Notes: generated by a model not told the origin, from the letters alone. DNA of 64,000 nt from Rossellomorea sp. BNER (GCA_024213275.1 JANAVG010000010.1:62001-126000); one strand, 5' to 3'; shown: positions 17,358-25,936, counted from the stretch's first letter. Translations and numbers: made by a program.

Positions 17358-18413
17358 TTATGCATGAACAATAAGTGGGGCTAGCATTTTTTCGGATACC
17401 TTTCCTATTATAGCTGCTCTAATAGGACTATTTTGGTTATATAGTTCGATAAACTCTTCTGCTTCTTTTTCAGATAAACTAATAAGAAGTCCACCTGAAG
17501 TTATGGAATCACAAAGTATCCATTGATGTTGAATAGAAATGGTCGAATCGTATTCTACTTTTTCCTTTAGCCAGTCGTGGTTTGCTTTCGTGCCACCTGG
17601 TACAACCCCCTGTACGGCAAGTTCGTATGTGCCTTCTAACAGTGGAATAGACGAATAGTTTAACTCTAGACTCACATTACTTCCGTTTGCTATTTCACTT
17701 GCATGACCAAGCAATCCAAAACCAGTAACGTCTGTTACTGCCCCAGGAATGAAATTAGAAAGAATCTCGGCAGCATTTTTATTTAAAGTAGACATTAAGT
17801 TCGTAACAGCTTGTTCCTGTTCCTCTGTCACAACTCTACGCTTAATTCCTGTCGTTAATATCCCCACGCCTAGGGGTTTAGTTAGAATAAGGACTTCTCC
17901 TGGTTTTGCCCCTGTATTTCTCCAAATTTTCTTTGGATTCACAATTCCGGTAACCGATAGACCGAATTTCGGCTCTTGATCGTCAATTGAATGACCACCC
18001 ACTGTTGTGGCTCCAGATTCCCGAACTTTATCCGCAGCACCTGTTAAAATTTGCGCAAGGATTTTACTACCTAATTTTTTTACGGGATATCCAACAATAT
18101 TTAAAGCGGTTTTTGGAGTCCCACCCATTGCATAGATATCGCTTAAAGCATTAGCTGCTGCAATTTGTCCAAACATGTAAGGGTCATCTACAACTGGTGT
18201 GAAATAATCAACGGACTGTACTAATGCAATTTCATCAGTTAGTTGAAAAACTCCCGCATCATCCGATGTTTCATTTCCAACAAGTAATTCTTGTGATGGA
18301 GGTTCAGTTGGTAATTGTCGCAGAACCTGCGACAAGTCACTAGGACTTAATTTGCATCCTCAACCAGCTTTGGTCGATAGAGTAGTTAAACGGATTTTCT
18401 CGTGTTCAGTCAT
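17358..18413 (-). CDS. selD: Selenophosphate synthetase, itself a selenoprotein
   Basis: SelD makes selenophosphate from selenide and ATP, the selenium donor for Sec-tRNA. Conventional calling starts at 18335, but the frame continues upstream through an in-frame TGA at 18360-18362 to ATG 18413, with a perfect AGGAGGTGA in front. The added N-terminus reads MTEHEKIRLTTLSTKAG-U-GCKLSPSDL, which is the conserved SelD active-site loop where U replaces Cys in (C/U)GCK. A SECIS-like hairpin follows the TGA. The full length, 351 residues, is normal for SelD. Downstream ligands NETSDDAGV and VDYFTP..DDPYMFG are intact. Confidence 0.93.
18315..18335 (-). promoter_or_regulatory. SECIS element of selD
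   Basis: On the coding strand TTGTCGCAG and CTGCGACAA form a perfect 9-bp stem around a GTT loop, 24 nt after the UGA. The apical sequence AGGUUC equals that in the SelW-like gene. A loop with GGU is the feature SelB recognises in bacterial SECIS elements. Confidence 0.82.
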
Positions 18414-18431
18414 CCAATCACCTCCTTTTTT

Positions 18432-18461
18432 ATTTTAGCTTTTTCGTGAGGTCACATGCAA
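18432..18461 (-). promoter_or_regulatory. Candidate selD promoter
   Basis: On the minus strand TTGCAT, 18 nt, TAAAAT, ending 18 nt before the selD ATG. Confidence 0.4.
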
Positions 18462-18479
18462 TTCATAACTTATCTGAAT

Positions 18480-18508
18480 TTGCGGAAAGCTATAGTTTGT
18501 ACTATAAT
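18480..18508 (+). promoter_or_regulatory. Sigma-A promoter of the SelW-like gene
   Basis: TTGCGG, 17 nt, consensus TATAAT. The -10 lies inside the palindrome GTACTATAATAGTAC, which might be an operator. Confidence 0.6.
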
Positions 18509-18554
18509 AGTACACTAATATTGTTAAAAAATTCTTTTCGAGGGGGATAATGTA

Positions 18555-18797
18555 ATGAAGAAATTTGCAGTATCCGTAGAATTCTGTATGCAGTGAAACT
18601 ATGCACCAAAAGCCGCGAGGTTCGCGGAAGAATTATTTAATCATTTTCGATCAGATGTAAATGAACTATTATTGATTCCATCTTCTGGTGGAGCCTTTGA
18701 AGTGAAAGTCAATGGGAAGTTAATCTACTCGAAATTAGAAACAGGAGTTTTTCCTGATACCCAAAAGATTTTCATATTAATGGAAAGTACAAAATAA
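18555..18797 (+). CDS. SelW-like (Rdx family) selenoprotein
   Basis: An 80-residue thioredoxin-fold protein with a C-x-x-U redox motif: after MKKFAVSVEF comes C-M-Q-U, with U from the in-frame TGA at 18594-18596, then NYAPKAARFAEELF and later LIPSSGGAFEV and TGVFPD. This is the diagnostic pattern of the SelW/SelT/SelH (Rdx) family. The start ATG 18555 follows GAGGGGG. A hairpin with the same apical loop as in selD begins 16 nt after the UGA. Read without recoding, only a 13-residue peptide would result, so gene callers miss it. It is flanked by its own promoter and terminator, and divergent from selD. Confidence 0.9.
18613..18627 (+). promoter_or_regulatory. SECIS element of the SelW-like gene
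   Basis: CCGCGA and TCGCGG form a 6-bp GC stem around GGT, with AGGUUC at the apex, 16 nt after the UGA. Position and loop match the selD hairpin. Confidence 0.8.
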
Positions 18798-18798
18798 A

Positions 18799-18863
18799 AG
18801 AGGGTAGACCCATTATTTCATTCCACAATGTTGTGGTAGTGACTAAAGATTGGGTCGCCCTCT
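18799..18863 (+). terminator. Terminator after the SelW-like gene
   Basis: AGAGGG..GACCCA pairs with TGGGTC..CCCTCT; the inner CCACAA/TTGTGG adds an arm, and a T-rich stretch follows. Confidence 0.7.
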
Positions 18864-18888
18864 ATTATTTTTTGGTTAATAAATTGAA

Positions 18889-19287
18889 TTATTCTTCATC
18901 GTGAATTCCTTGTATCCGTATATTATCAGTTGTAGGTGTAGAACGTTTTGTTTTTTCTATATAAATCTCAGCCTTTTGGAGTTGGAATTTTGCAAAAACT
19001 TGATGATTTTTTAAAGAGAATGGAAAATCTATTTCCCTTATTTTTTGTTCATTTATAGAGAATGAACTAAGTTCAATTAGAAGAGTTGAACCTTCTTTTT
19101 TTATAATTAATTCGTCAGCATCCAATGAACCCATTGGCACTTCGATAATAAAATGATTCGTTGTATCGAATAGATCTATTCTGAATTGAGTTTCGTCAAG
19201 CTTTGCCGTTTTTGGATCTAGGAGCCATTTTTTCATCCAACACTCCCAATCCTCTAATATGAAATCGTTTTCTTCAGCCCTTGCCAT
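18889..19287 (-). CDS. cotM: CotM-like alpha-crystallin spore coat protein
   Basis: The ATG at 19287 has GGGGGATC just upstream, better than the ATG at 19302 (132 residues chosen). An N-terminal acidic/aromatic segment with DWECWMKKWLLDP leads into an Hsp20/alpha-crystallin fold (FRIDLFDTTNHFIIEVPM to about residue 125), without the usual C-terminal IxI tail. B. subtilis CotM, an outer-coat crystallin of about 130 residues, has the same make-up and sits in the same place next to sspP-sspO-citB. Identification rests on fold plus synteny. Confidence 0.7.
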   Translation of the reverse strand: MARAEENDFILEDWECWMKKWLLDPKTAKLDETQFRIDLFDTTNHFIIEVPMGSLDADELIIKKEGSTLLIELSSFSINEQKIREIDFPFSLKNHQVFAKFQLQKAEIYIEKTKRSTPTTDNIRIQGIHDEE

Positions 19288-19383
19288 AAGATCCCCCAAC
19301 ATTTCTTTTTCGTTAGTTTATTCTCTTAAAAGGATAAATGTGAGAGATGTTATAATAAAAGTAGAAAAATAGGAGGTTGTCCT

Positions 19384-20787
19384 ATGAAAGAATGGTTACG
19401 ATATATACCACCTGTCCATGAGCTTCAAAATTCAGAGGTATTTAAGAGAATTCTTCTAAAAGAGAACGCTTCTTCTGACACATTAACGAAAATACTACAA
19501 TCTTTATTAAATCAATATAGAGAAGAATTTAAACAAATGAGCTGGGATGGACCACACCCATCATCTCAGGAATTTACAAACCAGCTTTTTAATGCAGCTG
19601 AGAGTCTATTGACTAATAAATACTCTTACAGTCTTAAAAAAGTAATTAATGCAACGGGTACGATTTTACATACTAATTTGGGAAGAGCGCGTTTAAGTAA
19701 CAAAGCCATTGATCACGTCATTCAAGTTGCTTCCAACTATAATAATTTGGAATATGATAGTGACAGTGGTACAAGAGGCTCCCGTCACATGCATGCCGAG
19801 AAAATTTTAGTAGAAGTAACAGGGGCCGAGGCAGCTATGGTCGTGAATAATAATGCTGCGGCGGTTTATCTAGTATTAACCGCTCTTGCAAAAAACAAGA
19901 AAGTGATTGTTTCAAGAGGGGAACTGATAGAGATAGGGGGTTCATTTCGAGTATCCTCCATAATGGAAGAGAGCGGGGCACATTTAGTTGAGGTTGGCAC
20001 TACCAATAAGACACATCTCTATGATTATCAAAATGCTCTCACGGAAGAAACTCGGATGATCATGAAGGTACATAGGAGTAACTTTATCATTAAAGGGTTT
20101 TCATTATCGGTTAATACGGAAGAATTAGTAAAGCTAACAAAGGAAAACCCACCTGTGATCTATTATGAAGATCTCGGCAGTGGTGTGCTATTCGACCTTA
20201 AAAAGCATGGAATTGGCAATGAACCCGTCGTACAAGAAGTGGTTAAAAACGGGGCAGACCTCATTTCCTTCAGTGGAGACAAATTATTGGGAGGACCCCA
20301 AGCTGGGATCATTGTTGGAAGGAAATCGTTGATTGATCAATTGAAACAACATCAACTTGCGAGAGTTTTAAGGGTCGATAAAATGACTCTTGCAGCTTTG
20401 GAAGTCACTCTTATGCAATATCTAAAAGGCGGGGAGGAATTGAAAGATAATCCGACAATTGCGGCTATATTGATGGGAAAAGAAGATTTAAAAGAAAGAG
20501 CTAGCCGATTTTTACAACAACTGGAGGAGAAGACTAGCTTTACAGGTCTGATTCGAAAAAGCTTTAGTCAGGTTGGGGGCGGAACTATGCCAGAAGTTGA
20601 ATTGGAAACTTATGTAATCTCCTTGAACCATTCAGATTTATCTGCAAATGAAATTGAAGTAGGATTGAGAAATAATAATCCGGTAATTGTCACTCGTATT
20701 CACCAAAAAGAAGTGGTCATTGACCTAAGAACAGTAGATGAAGGGGAACAAGATCTAATAATAGACGCCCTAAAAACCATAATGTGA
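19384..20787 (+). CDS. selA: L-seryl-tRNA(Sec) selenium transferase
   Basis: A 467-residue PLP enzyme that converts Ser-tRNA(Sec) to Sec-tRNA(Sec) using selenophosphate. Visible features: an N-terminal helical tRNA-binding region, INATGTILHTNLGRA near residue 95, the ALTNNAAAVYLVL-like region (VVNNNAAAVYLVL), and the PLP lysine in SFSGDKLLGGPQAG near 300. The start is ATG 19384 behind ATAGGAGGTTG. In most genomes selB follows directly; here repeat R3 and sspP follow instead, so selB and the tRNA(Sec) gene must be elsewhere. It lies 2 kb from selD and the SelW-like gene. Confidence 0.93.
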   Translation: MKEWLRYIPPVHELQNSEVFKRILLKENASSDTLTKILQSLLNQYREEFKQMSWDGPHPSSQEFTNQLFNAAESLLTNKYSYSLKKVINATGTILHTNLGRARLSNKAIDHVIQVASNYNNLEYDSDSGTRGSRHMHAEKILVEVTGAEAAMVVNNNAAAVYLVLTALAKNKKVIVSRGELIEIGGSFRVSSIMEESGAHLVEVGTTNKTHLYDYQNALTEETRMIMKVHRSNFIIKGFSLSVNTEELVKLTKENPPVIYYEDLGSGVLFDLKKHGIGNEPVVQEVVKNGADLISFSGDKLLGGPQAGIIVGRKSLIDQLKQHQLARVLRVDKMTLAALEVTLMQYLKGGEELKDNPTIAAILMGKEDLKERASRFLQQLEEKTSFTGLIRKSFSQVGGGTMPEVELETYVISLNHSDLSANEIEVGLRNNNPVIVTRIHQKEVVIDLRTVDEGEQDLIIDALKTIM

Positions 20788-20880
20788 TGCGGAAGTACGG
20801 TGATGCGTTAATCCAGTGCGGGACGGTCCTCGAATGCAATACCGTGTTAATACGATAAAGCATTCGCATTCCGTCTCCTG
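20786..20880. repeat. Palindromic intergenic repeat R3, copy 2
   Basis: GTGCGGGACGGTCCTCGAATGC, ACCGTGTTAA and GCATTCGCATTCCGTC recur as in the other R3 copies. Confidence 0.65.
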
Positions 20881-20882
20881 AT

Positions 20883-21026
20883 TTACATGTCGTGATGAGA
20901 ATTGTGCTTTTGGCGAGTATGATTGCGGTTTTTAACTTTGTGTGAACCGCTTAATGGTGCTGGTTGACCAGGATTATCTCCCTTAGGTGCATTTTTGTGC
21001 ATATCTTTACTATCGTTTTTGTTCAT
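20883..21026 (-). CDS. sspP: Small acid-soluble spore protein P
   Basis: A 47-residue basic, hydrophilic spore protein. After [16 protein letters not shown] come [11 protein letters not shown] and [14 protein letters not shown], the near-invariant SspP sequence. ATG 21026 follows AGGAGGGATA. In B. subtilis sspP is a forespore gene between cotM and sspO, as here. A TGAATA hexamer upstream may be a sigma-G -35, with a poor -10. Confidence 0.93.
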   Translation of the reverse strand: MNKNDSKDMHKNAPKGDNPGQPAPLSGSHKVKNRNHTRQKHNSHHDM

Positions 21027-21148
21027 CAAATATCCCTCCTACAATTAGGTTGTAGCAAGAATGCTTTCATTATTCATAATGAATATTGTTATTATGATTG
21101 GGCTATCCTAAGAATGCATTTTTTGATTTTAAAGGAGATGATAACATC

Positions 21149-21409
21149 ATGCCATATCATAAAAATAAACAACAAGCTTTCCAAGCTGCACAGCAGGGAT
21201 ACGAAGATGTTCAAGATGCTGTTCATGAATTAGTGTTAGATGGTGCTAGCTATGGCTCACAGCTCTCACATCTTAAGAACGAAGTAAATGAGGCATACCA
21301 ACAAATTGAAAATGCTTTAGAAACAGCTTCTGAGCATCAAAAAACACAACTAGAGCGATTTAAAAACGATCTTTCTTCTATTGTTAACGAGATAAACCAA
21401 CAACAATAG
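21149..21409 (+). CDS. Small helical protein, unknown
   Basis: An 86-residue product with ATG 21149 behind AAAGGAGATGA; earlier in-frame codons lack a ribosome site. It begins MPYHKNKQQAFQAAQQGYED and is predicted almost wholly alpha-helical, rich in Gln, Glu and Lys, with no cysteine and no signal or membrane segment. It is divergent from sspP and ends in a strong terminator, so it is a real single-gene unit. I do not recognise the family. The setting among forespore genes hints at a sporulation link but does not prove it. Confidence 0.75.
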   Translation: MPYHKNKQQAFQAAQQGYEDVQDAVHELVLDGASYGSQLSHLKNEVNEAYQQIENALETASEHQKTQLERFKNDLSSIVNEINQQQ

Positions 21410-21415
21410 TTCGAT

Positions 21416-21456
21416 AAAAAATCCCCCGCTCACATGTATGAGCAGGGGATTTTTTA
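21416..21456 (+). terminator. Rho-independent terminator
   Basis: AAAAAATCCCC and GCTCA pair with TGAGC and GGGGATTTTTT, close behind the stop codon. Confidence 0.88.
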
Positions 21457-21497
21457 AAATGAATTTTATTTTATTTGCTAAACCGATAGGAACTATA

Positions 21498-21570
21498 GTG
21501 CTCTATGGTCCTTTACCGCATTACCTCATTCTAGAACCGTCCCCAAGCGCTTTAAAGGGTTAAAGCATTG
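21498..21570. repeat. Palindromic intergenic repeat R3, copy 3
   Basis: TTACCGCATTA, TCTAGAACCGTCCCC and GCGCTTTAAAG are shared with the 25.6-kb copy. It lies just downstream of sspO. Confidence 0.6.
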
Positions 21571-21582
21571 TTATTGATTAGG

Positions 21583-21732
21583 TTATTGGTTCTTTTTACG
21601 TTTTTTGTTGTTTTGACGCTGTGCTGCTGATAGCGGTTCATTTGAGAATTCTTCGTTATATCCCGCTCCAAGACCTTGTGCTTTTGCTGCGTTCATACCG
21701 TTACGAACGTGATTTGCTTTTCTTTTAGCCAT
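21583..21732 (-). CDS. sspO: Small acid-soluble spore protein O
   Basis: A 49-residue basic protein, ATG 21732 behind [31 protein letters not shown] followed by LGAGYNEEF and [13 protein letters not shown] [14 protein letters not shown] is the SspO (formerly CotK) pattern. It is a minor forespore protein that stays with the spore core. It is divergent from acnA, the same arrangement as in B. subtilis. Confidence 0.93.
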   Translation of the reverse strand: MAKRKANHVRNGMNAAKAQGLGAGYNEEFSNEPLSAAQRQNNKKRKKNQ

Positions 21733-21918
21733 TATCAACACCTCCGTAGTAATAGAATTCACTAATTTATGCTACACTATGATAGGAAAACATCTCCGTT
21801 AGGAACAAAAATTATTTTTTCGCAATAATAAAAAAAAGAAAACGACAAGATTTGACAGCTTTTGAATCGTTGCAGGATCAACTTTTTCGAAAAATTCACA
21901 CGAATATCAATATTTTTC

Positions 21919-21933
21919 ATAAGAAAAACTTAT
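21919..21933 (+). promoter_or_regulatory. CcpC-type box upstream of acnA
   Basis: ATAAGAAAAACTTAT is a perfect ATAA-N7-TTAT dyad, the citrate-responsive CcpC operator known from Bacillus citB. A second inverted repeat, AACAATAA-CT-TTATTGTT (21939-21956), follows and may be the downstream half-site. A -10-like TAAGAT lies at 21980-21985. The rest of 21733-22073 holds nothing else. Confidence 0.65.
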
Positions 21934-22073
21934 CAAAAACAATAACTTTATTGTTATTTACTTATGTAATCGCTTGTATTAAGATGGAAATGTGAGAAAA
22001 GTTAACCTTGCAGATAATTTGGACTTTTCGACAATATTATTGCGCATTCTCAAGACTAGAGGGGGAATCGAAA

Positions 22074-24785
22074 ATGGCAAAAAACGACGTATTTAACGCT
22101 CGTTCATCATTCGAACTTGAGGGCAAACGTTATCATTACTATCGATTAAAGGCATTGGAAGAAGCAGGCGTAGCAAACGTATCACGTTTACCTTATTCAG
22201 TTAAGGTATTACTTGAGTCTGTTTTACGTCAATTTGATGGTCGTGTTATTAACAAAGACCATGTTGAAAATTTGGCAAAATGGGGATCTAAAGAAGTTAA
22301 AGATGCAGAAGTACCATTCAAACCATCACGTGTTATCCTTCAAGACTTTACAGGAGTTCCAGCTGTTGTTGACTTAGCTTCTCTTCGTAAAGCCATGGCT
22401 GACATGGGAGGAGATCCTGACAAGATTAATCCTGAAATTCCAGTAGATCTTGTTATTGATCACTCAGTACAGGTTGATAAGTACGGTACTCAAGATTCAC
22501 TTCAAAAGAACATGGATTTAGAATTTGAACGGAATGCAGAACGTTACCAATTCCTTAGCTGGGCTCAAAAGGCATTTGAAAATTATCGTGCTGTTCCACC
22601 CGCAACAGGAATCGTTCACCAAGTTAACTTAGAATTTTTAGCTAATGTTGTTCATGCAATTGAAACAACAGAAGGTGATTATGAAGCTTTCCCAGACACA
22701 CTTGTGGGTACTGACTCGCATACAACGATGATCAATGGTATTGGGGTTCTTGGTTGGGGTGTAGGTGGTATTGAAGCAGAAGCAGGAATGCTTGGTCAAC
22801 CTTCATACTTCCCGATTCCAGAAGTAATTGGTGTAAAACTTACTGGAGAACTTCCTAATGGAGCAACAGCTACCGACTTAGCGCTTAAAGTAACACAAGT
22901 TCTACGTCAAAAAGGTGTAGTAGGGAAATTCGTTGAGTACTTCGGTGCTGGAGTGGCAACACTTCCTTTAGCAGACCGTGCAACGATTGCGAACATGGCT
23001 CCAGAATACGGTGCAACTTGTGGATTCTTCCCAGTTGACACGGAATCATTAGACTACATGCGTTTAACAGGACGTTCTGAAGAACAAATTAAAATGGTTG
23101 AACAATATTTAACACATAACGATATGTTCTTTACTCCTGATAAAGAAGAACCTGTTTACACAGATGTTGTTGAAATCGACCTTTCAGCAATTGAACCAAA
23201 CCTTTCTGGACCTAAGCGACCACAGGATTTAATTTCTTTATCTAAAATGCAACCTGCATTCTTAGATTCAATCACGAATCCAGAGGGAAACCAAGGTTTT
23301 GGTCTTGACGCTTCTGAAATCAATAAAACGGCAACTTATAAAAACGAAAATGGCGACGAAGTAACAATGAAAACAGGTGCAATTGGAATCGCTGCGATTA
23401 CTAGTTGTACTAATACTTCAAACCCATACGTGATGTTAGGTGCAGGACTTGTGGCAAAAAAAGCAGTTGAACTTGGAATGGAAGTCCCTGACTATGTTAA
23501 AACTTCACTAGCTCCTGGTTCAAAAGTTGTTACAGGTTACTTAAGAGATTCTGGTCTGCTTGGATATCTTGAGTCAATCGGATTCAACCTTGTTGGATAC
23601 GGCTGTACAACATGTATTGGAAACTCTGGACCATTACGTGATGAAATAGAGAAAGCAGTTTCAGATTCAGACTTACTGCTAACTTCTGTACTTTCTGGTA
23701 ATCGTAACTTTGAAGGACGTATCCATCCACTAGTAAAAGCAAACTATCTTGCTTCGCCACCTTTAGTTGTGGCTTATGCATTGGCTGGAACGGTTGATAT
23801 AGATCTTCAAAATGATCCTATCGGAAAAGACAAAGATGGAAATGATGTATTCTTTAAAGATATTTGGCCATCCCAAGAGGAAGTCAAAGACGCTGTTAAA
23901 CAAACAGTAACACCAGAGCTATTCCGTAGAGAATATGAGCATGTTTTTGATGATAATAAACGCTGGAATGAAATCAAAACAAGTAATGAACCACTTTACA
24001 GTTTTGATGACAAATCAACGTATATTCAAAACCCTCCATTCTTTGTTGGCTTAGCAGCGACTCCAGAAGACATTAAGCCACTTAGTGATCTTAAAGTGGT
24101 TGGTAAATTTGGAGATTCTGTTACAACGGATCATATTTCACCAGCCGGAGCGATTGGAAAAGATACTCCAGCAGGAAAATATCTACGTGCAAACGGTGTA
24201 GAGCCACGTGAGTTTAACTCTTATGGTTCTCGTCGAGGTAACCACGAGGTGATGATGCGTGGTACGTTTGCCAACATCCGTATCCGTAACCGGATTGCTC
24301 CTGGTACAGAAGGTGGATATACAACTTACTGGCCAGAAGATGAAGTAATGGCTATGTACGATGCTTGTATGAAATATCAAGAACAAGGTATTGGCTTAGC
24401 TGTATTAGCTGGAAAAGATTACGGTATGGGCTCTTCACGTGACTGGGCAGCTAAAGGAACTAACCTTTTAGGAATTAAAACAGTCATTGCTGAAAGCTAC
24501 GAGCGTATCCACCGTTCGAACCTAGTAATGATGGGTGTACTTCCACTTCAATTTGCAAAAGGTGAAAGTGCTGAGACCCTAGGATTAACTGGAAAAGAAT
24601 CCATTAGTGTTGATCTAAACGAAGGTGTTAAACCACGTGACATTGTGAATGTAACGGCTACAGACGAAAACGGAAAAGTGACTAAATTCAAGGCACTTGC
24701 ACGTTTTGATTCAGAAGTTGAAGTAGATTACTACCGTCATGGTGGTATCCTCCCAATGGTTCTACGCGGTAAGCTACAATCATAA
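22074..24785 (+). CDS. acnA: Aconitate hydratase
   Basis: A 903-residue TCA-cycle enzyme (citB in B. subtilis) that isomerises citrate to isocitrate through cis-aconitate. The ATG at 22074 behind AGAGGGGGA is chosen; an upstream TTG adds residues with no family match. The 4Fe-4S cysteines are in [11 protein letters not shown] near 440 and [13 protein letters not shown] near 505. The swivelling C-terminal domain shows [13 protein letters not shown] and [13 protein letters not shown]. In Bacillus it also binds RNA under iron limitation. A CcpC-type operator lies upstream and a terminator (24801-24836) downstream. Confidence 0.97.
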   Translation: MAKNDVFNARSSFELEGKRYHYYRLKALEEAGVANVSRLPYSVKVLLESVLRQFDGRVINKDHVENLAKWGSKEVKDAEVPFKPSRVILQDFTGVPAVVDLASLRKAMADMGGDPDKINPEIPVDLVIDHSVQVDKYGTQDSLQKNMDLEFERNAERYQFLSWAQKAFENYRAVPPATGIVHQVNLEFLANVVHAIETTEGDYEAFPDTLVGTDSHTTMINGIGVLGWGVGGIEAEAGMLGQPSYFPIPEVIGVKLTGELPNGATATDLALKVTQVLRQKGVVGKFVEYFGAGVATLPLADRATIANMAPEYGATCGFFPVDTESLDYMRLTGRSEEQIKMVEQYLTHNDMFFTPDKEEPVYTDVVEIDLSAIEPNLSGPKRPQDLISLSKMQPAFLDSITNPEGNQGFGLDASEINKTATYKNENGDEVTMKTGAIGIAAITSCTNTSNPYVMLGAGLVAKKAVELGMEVPDYVKTSLAPGSKVVTGYLRDSGLLGYLESIGFNLVGYGCTTCIGNSGPLRDEIEKAVSDSDLLLTSVLSGNRNFEGRIHPLVKANYLASPPLVVAYALAGTVDIDLQNDPIGKDKDGNDVFFKDIWPSQEEVKDAVKQTVTPELFRREYEHVFDDNKRWNEIKTSNEPLYSFDDKSTYIQNPPFFVGLAATPEDIKPLSDLKVVGKFGDSVTTDHISPAGAIGKDTPAGKYLRANGVEPREFNSYGSRRGNHEVMMRGTFANIRIRNRIAPGTEGGYTTYWPEDEVMAMYDACMKYQEQGIGLAVLAGKDYGMGSSRDWAAKGTNLLGIKTVIAESYERIHRSNLVMMGVLPLQFAKGESAETLGLTGKESISVDLNEGVKPRDIVNVTATDENGKVTKFKALARFDSEVEVDYYRHGGILPMVLRGKLQS

Positions 24786-24800
24786 TAAACGTATAAATAA

Positions 24801-24836
24801 CCCCATGATAGGCATTAGCTATCATGGGGTTTTCAT
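24801..24836 (+). terminator. Terminator after acnA
   Basis: AACCCCATGATAG pairs with CTATCATGGGGTT, followed by TTCATTT. Confidence 0.8.
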
Positions 24837-24921
24837 TTAAGTAAAACAAATTAGACTAAAGTTAAACAAGCTCTCATAAAATACTTATAAAGTTTAATTA
24901 ATTTTATGAGGAGGACTATAA

Positions 24922-25560
24922 TTGAAGTCTTTTTTTGGAATTGTACTCGTTCTTGGATTCATATTTGTCATTTACACAGAGAATACCTCAAAATTTACGT
25001 CCTTTAATGAATATACAGATGCTGAATTAGCGGCAGATGCAAAAGCATATAGTCAGCAACAAAAGAAAGATGAGGAAAAAACAGAAAACAAAAAGAATAG
25101 TGGATCTAATAACGGAATAAACCATCCTACTTCTGAAGTGATGGATCGACTGCCTGGACCTGAAATCGGCAGCGTTGCACCAGCATTTTCTTTAGAGTCA
25201 GTAGAAGGAGAAGAAGTGAAATTAACCGATTTAGTTGGAAAAAAAGTCATACTTAACTTCTGGGCAACATGGTGCCCGCCATGTAAAGAAGAAATGCCTG
25301 AACTACAATCATTTTATGAAAAAAATAAAGATGAAGTCGAAGTATTAGCTATTAACATGGATCCTGATGCAGAAATAAAGTCATTTTTGAAAGATTATGG
25401 AGTTACCTTCCCAGTACTACTTGATGATAACGACATTGTTAATCAATTGTACGAAGTCATGTCAATGCCCACTACTATTGTCATCGACAAAAACGGAAAA
25501 ATCACAGCAAAACACATCGGTGCACTTGATGAGGAAGGCTTTCACTCACTACTTCAATAA
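24922..25560 (+). CDS. yneN: TlpA/ResA-like thiol-disulfide oxidoreductase
   Basis: A 212-residue membrane-anchored thioredoxin-like protein, starting at TTG 24922 behind GAGGAGGAC. An N-terminal helix (about 4-20) anchors it outside the cell; a Lys/Glu/Asn-rich linker (about 45-70) leads to the redoxin fold with FWATWCPPCKEEMPE near 118 and a cis-Pro loop MSMPTT near 185. It probably reduces disulfides on secreted or membrane proteins. Its place right after aconitase matches B. subtilis yneN. Repeat R3 copy 4 follows it. Confidence 0.88.
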   Translation: MKSFFGIVLVLGFIFVIYTENTSKFTSFNEYTDAELAADAKAYSQQQKKDEEKTENKKNSGSNNGINHPTSEVMDRLPGPEIGSVAPAFSLESVEGEEVKLTDLVGKKVILNFWATWCPPCKEEMPELQSFYEKNKDEVEVLAINMDPDAEIKSFLKDYGVTFPVLLDDNDIVNQLYEVMSMPTTIVIDKNGKITAKHIGALDEEGFHSLLQ

Positions 25561-25576
25561 CAAGTAGTTCTTCAAT

Positions 25577-25706
25577 CGTATCACCGCATTAAATCAATGA
25601 GGGACGGTTCTCGAATGCGTTAGTGTATTAACGCATTCGAGAACCGTCCCTTAGTCCTTTAAAGCTTTACTCCAATCGAGAACCGTCCCGCGGTGCTTTA
25701 AAGTAC
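25577..25706. repeat. Palindromic intergenic repeat R3, copy 4
   Basis: Contains a perfect 22-bp stem (25601-25622 with 25629-25650) around GGGACGGTTCTCGAATGCG, loop of 6 nt, then a third GAGAACCGTCCC unit at 25678. The strongest R3 copy; it could also terminate yneN. Confidence 0.8.
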
Positions 25707-25792
25707 AAAAAGTTTGAAAATTAATTATAATTTGTAAAAGGTTTGTCCATAATACATGTACTAGTTATTTTTACAGAAAGTGAGGCATGGTT

Positions 25793-25936
25793 ATGAGAAA
25801 ACCTAGAAAAAAGTCGTTTGCTGATTTAGTACAGGAGAATAAGAGAGCGCTGATGCTTGATAAAGAGGCAATGGATGCAATTGAAGAACGAATTGAGACG
25901 CGGCTAGAAATTAAAAGAATGGAAAAAGCAGAATAA
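25793..25936 (+). CDS. FbpB-like small basic protein
   Basis: A 47-residue highly charged peptide (MRKPRKKSFADLVQENKRAL, then EAMDAIEERIE). The length and the pattern of basic start, SF..LVQ.N, and ALD.IEE-type end match the FbpB family, whose B. subtilis member helps the FsrA small RNA in the Fur iron-sparing response. The ATG at 25793 is preferred over 25787 because GTGAGG then has normal spacing. I see only a poor Fur-like AT palindrome upstream. Aconitase, a known FsrA target in B. subtilis, lies 1 kb away. Confidence 0.65.
   Translation: MRKPRKKSFADLVQENKRALMLDKEAMDAIEERIETRLEIKRMEKAE

Noticed and set aside
18360..18362. In-frame TGA in selD as a sign of a pseudogene
   Set aside because: The codon falls exactly at the catalytic Cys/Sec position, has a SECIS-like hairpin after it, and selA plus a second UGA gene are close by; selenocysteine explains it better.
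20964..21233. A plus-strand frame across the sspP start
   Set aside because: It overlaps sspP in antisense and the start of the 86-residue gene, with no supporting signals.
18798..22073. tRNA(Sec) and selB near selA
   Set aside because: All gaps around the selenium genes were read on both strands; no long-variable-arm tRNA and no SelB-like GTPase were found.
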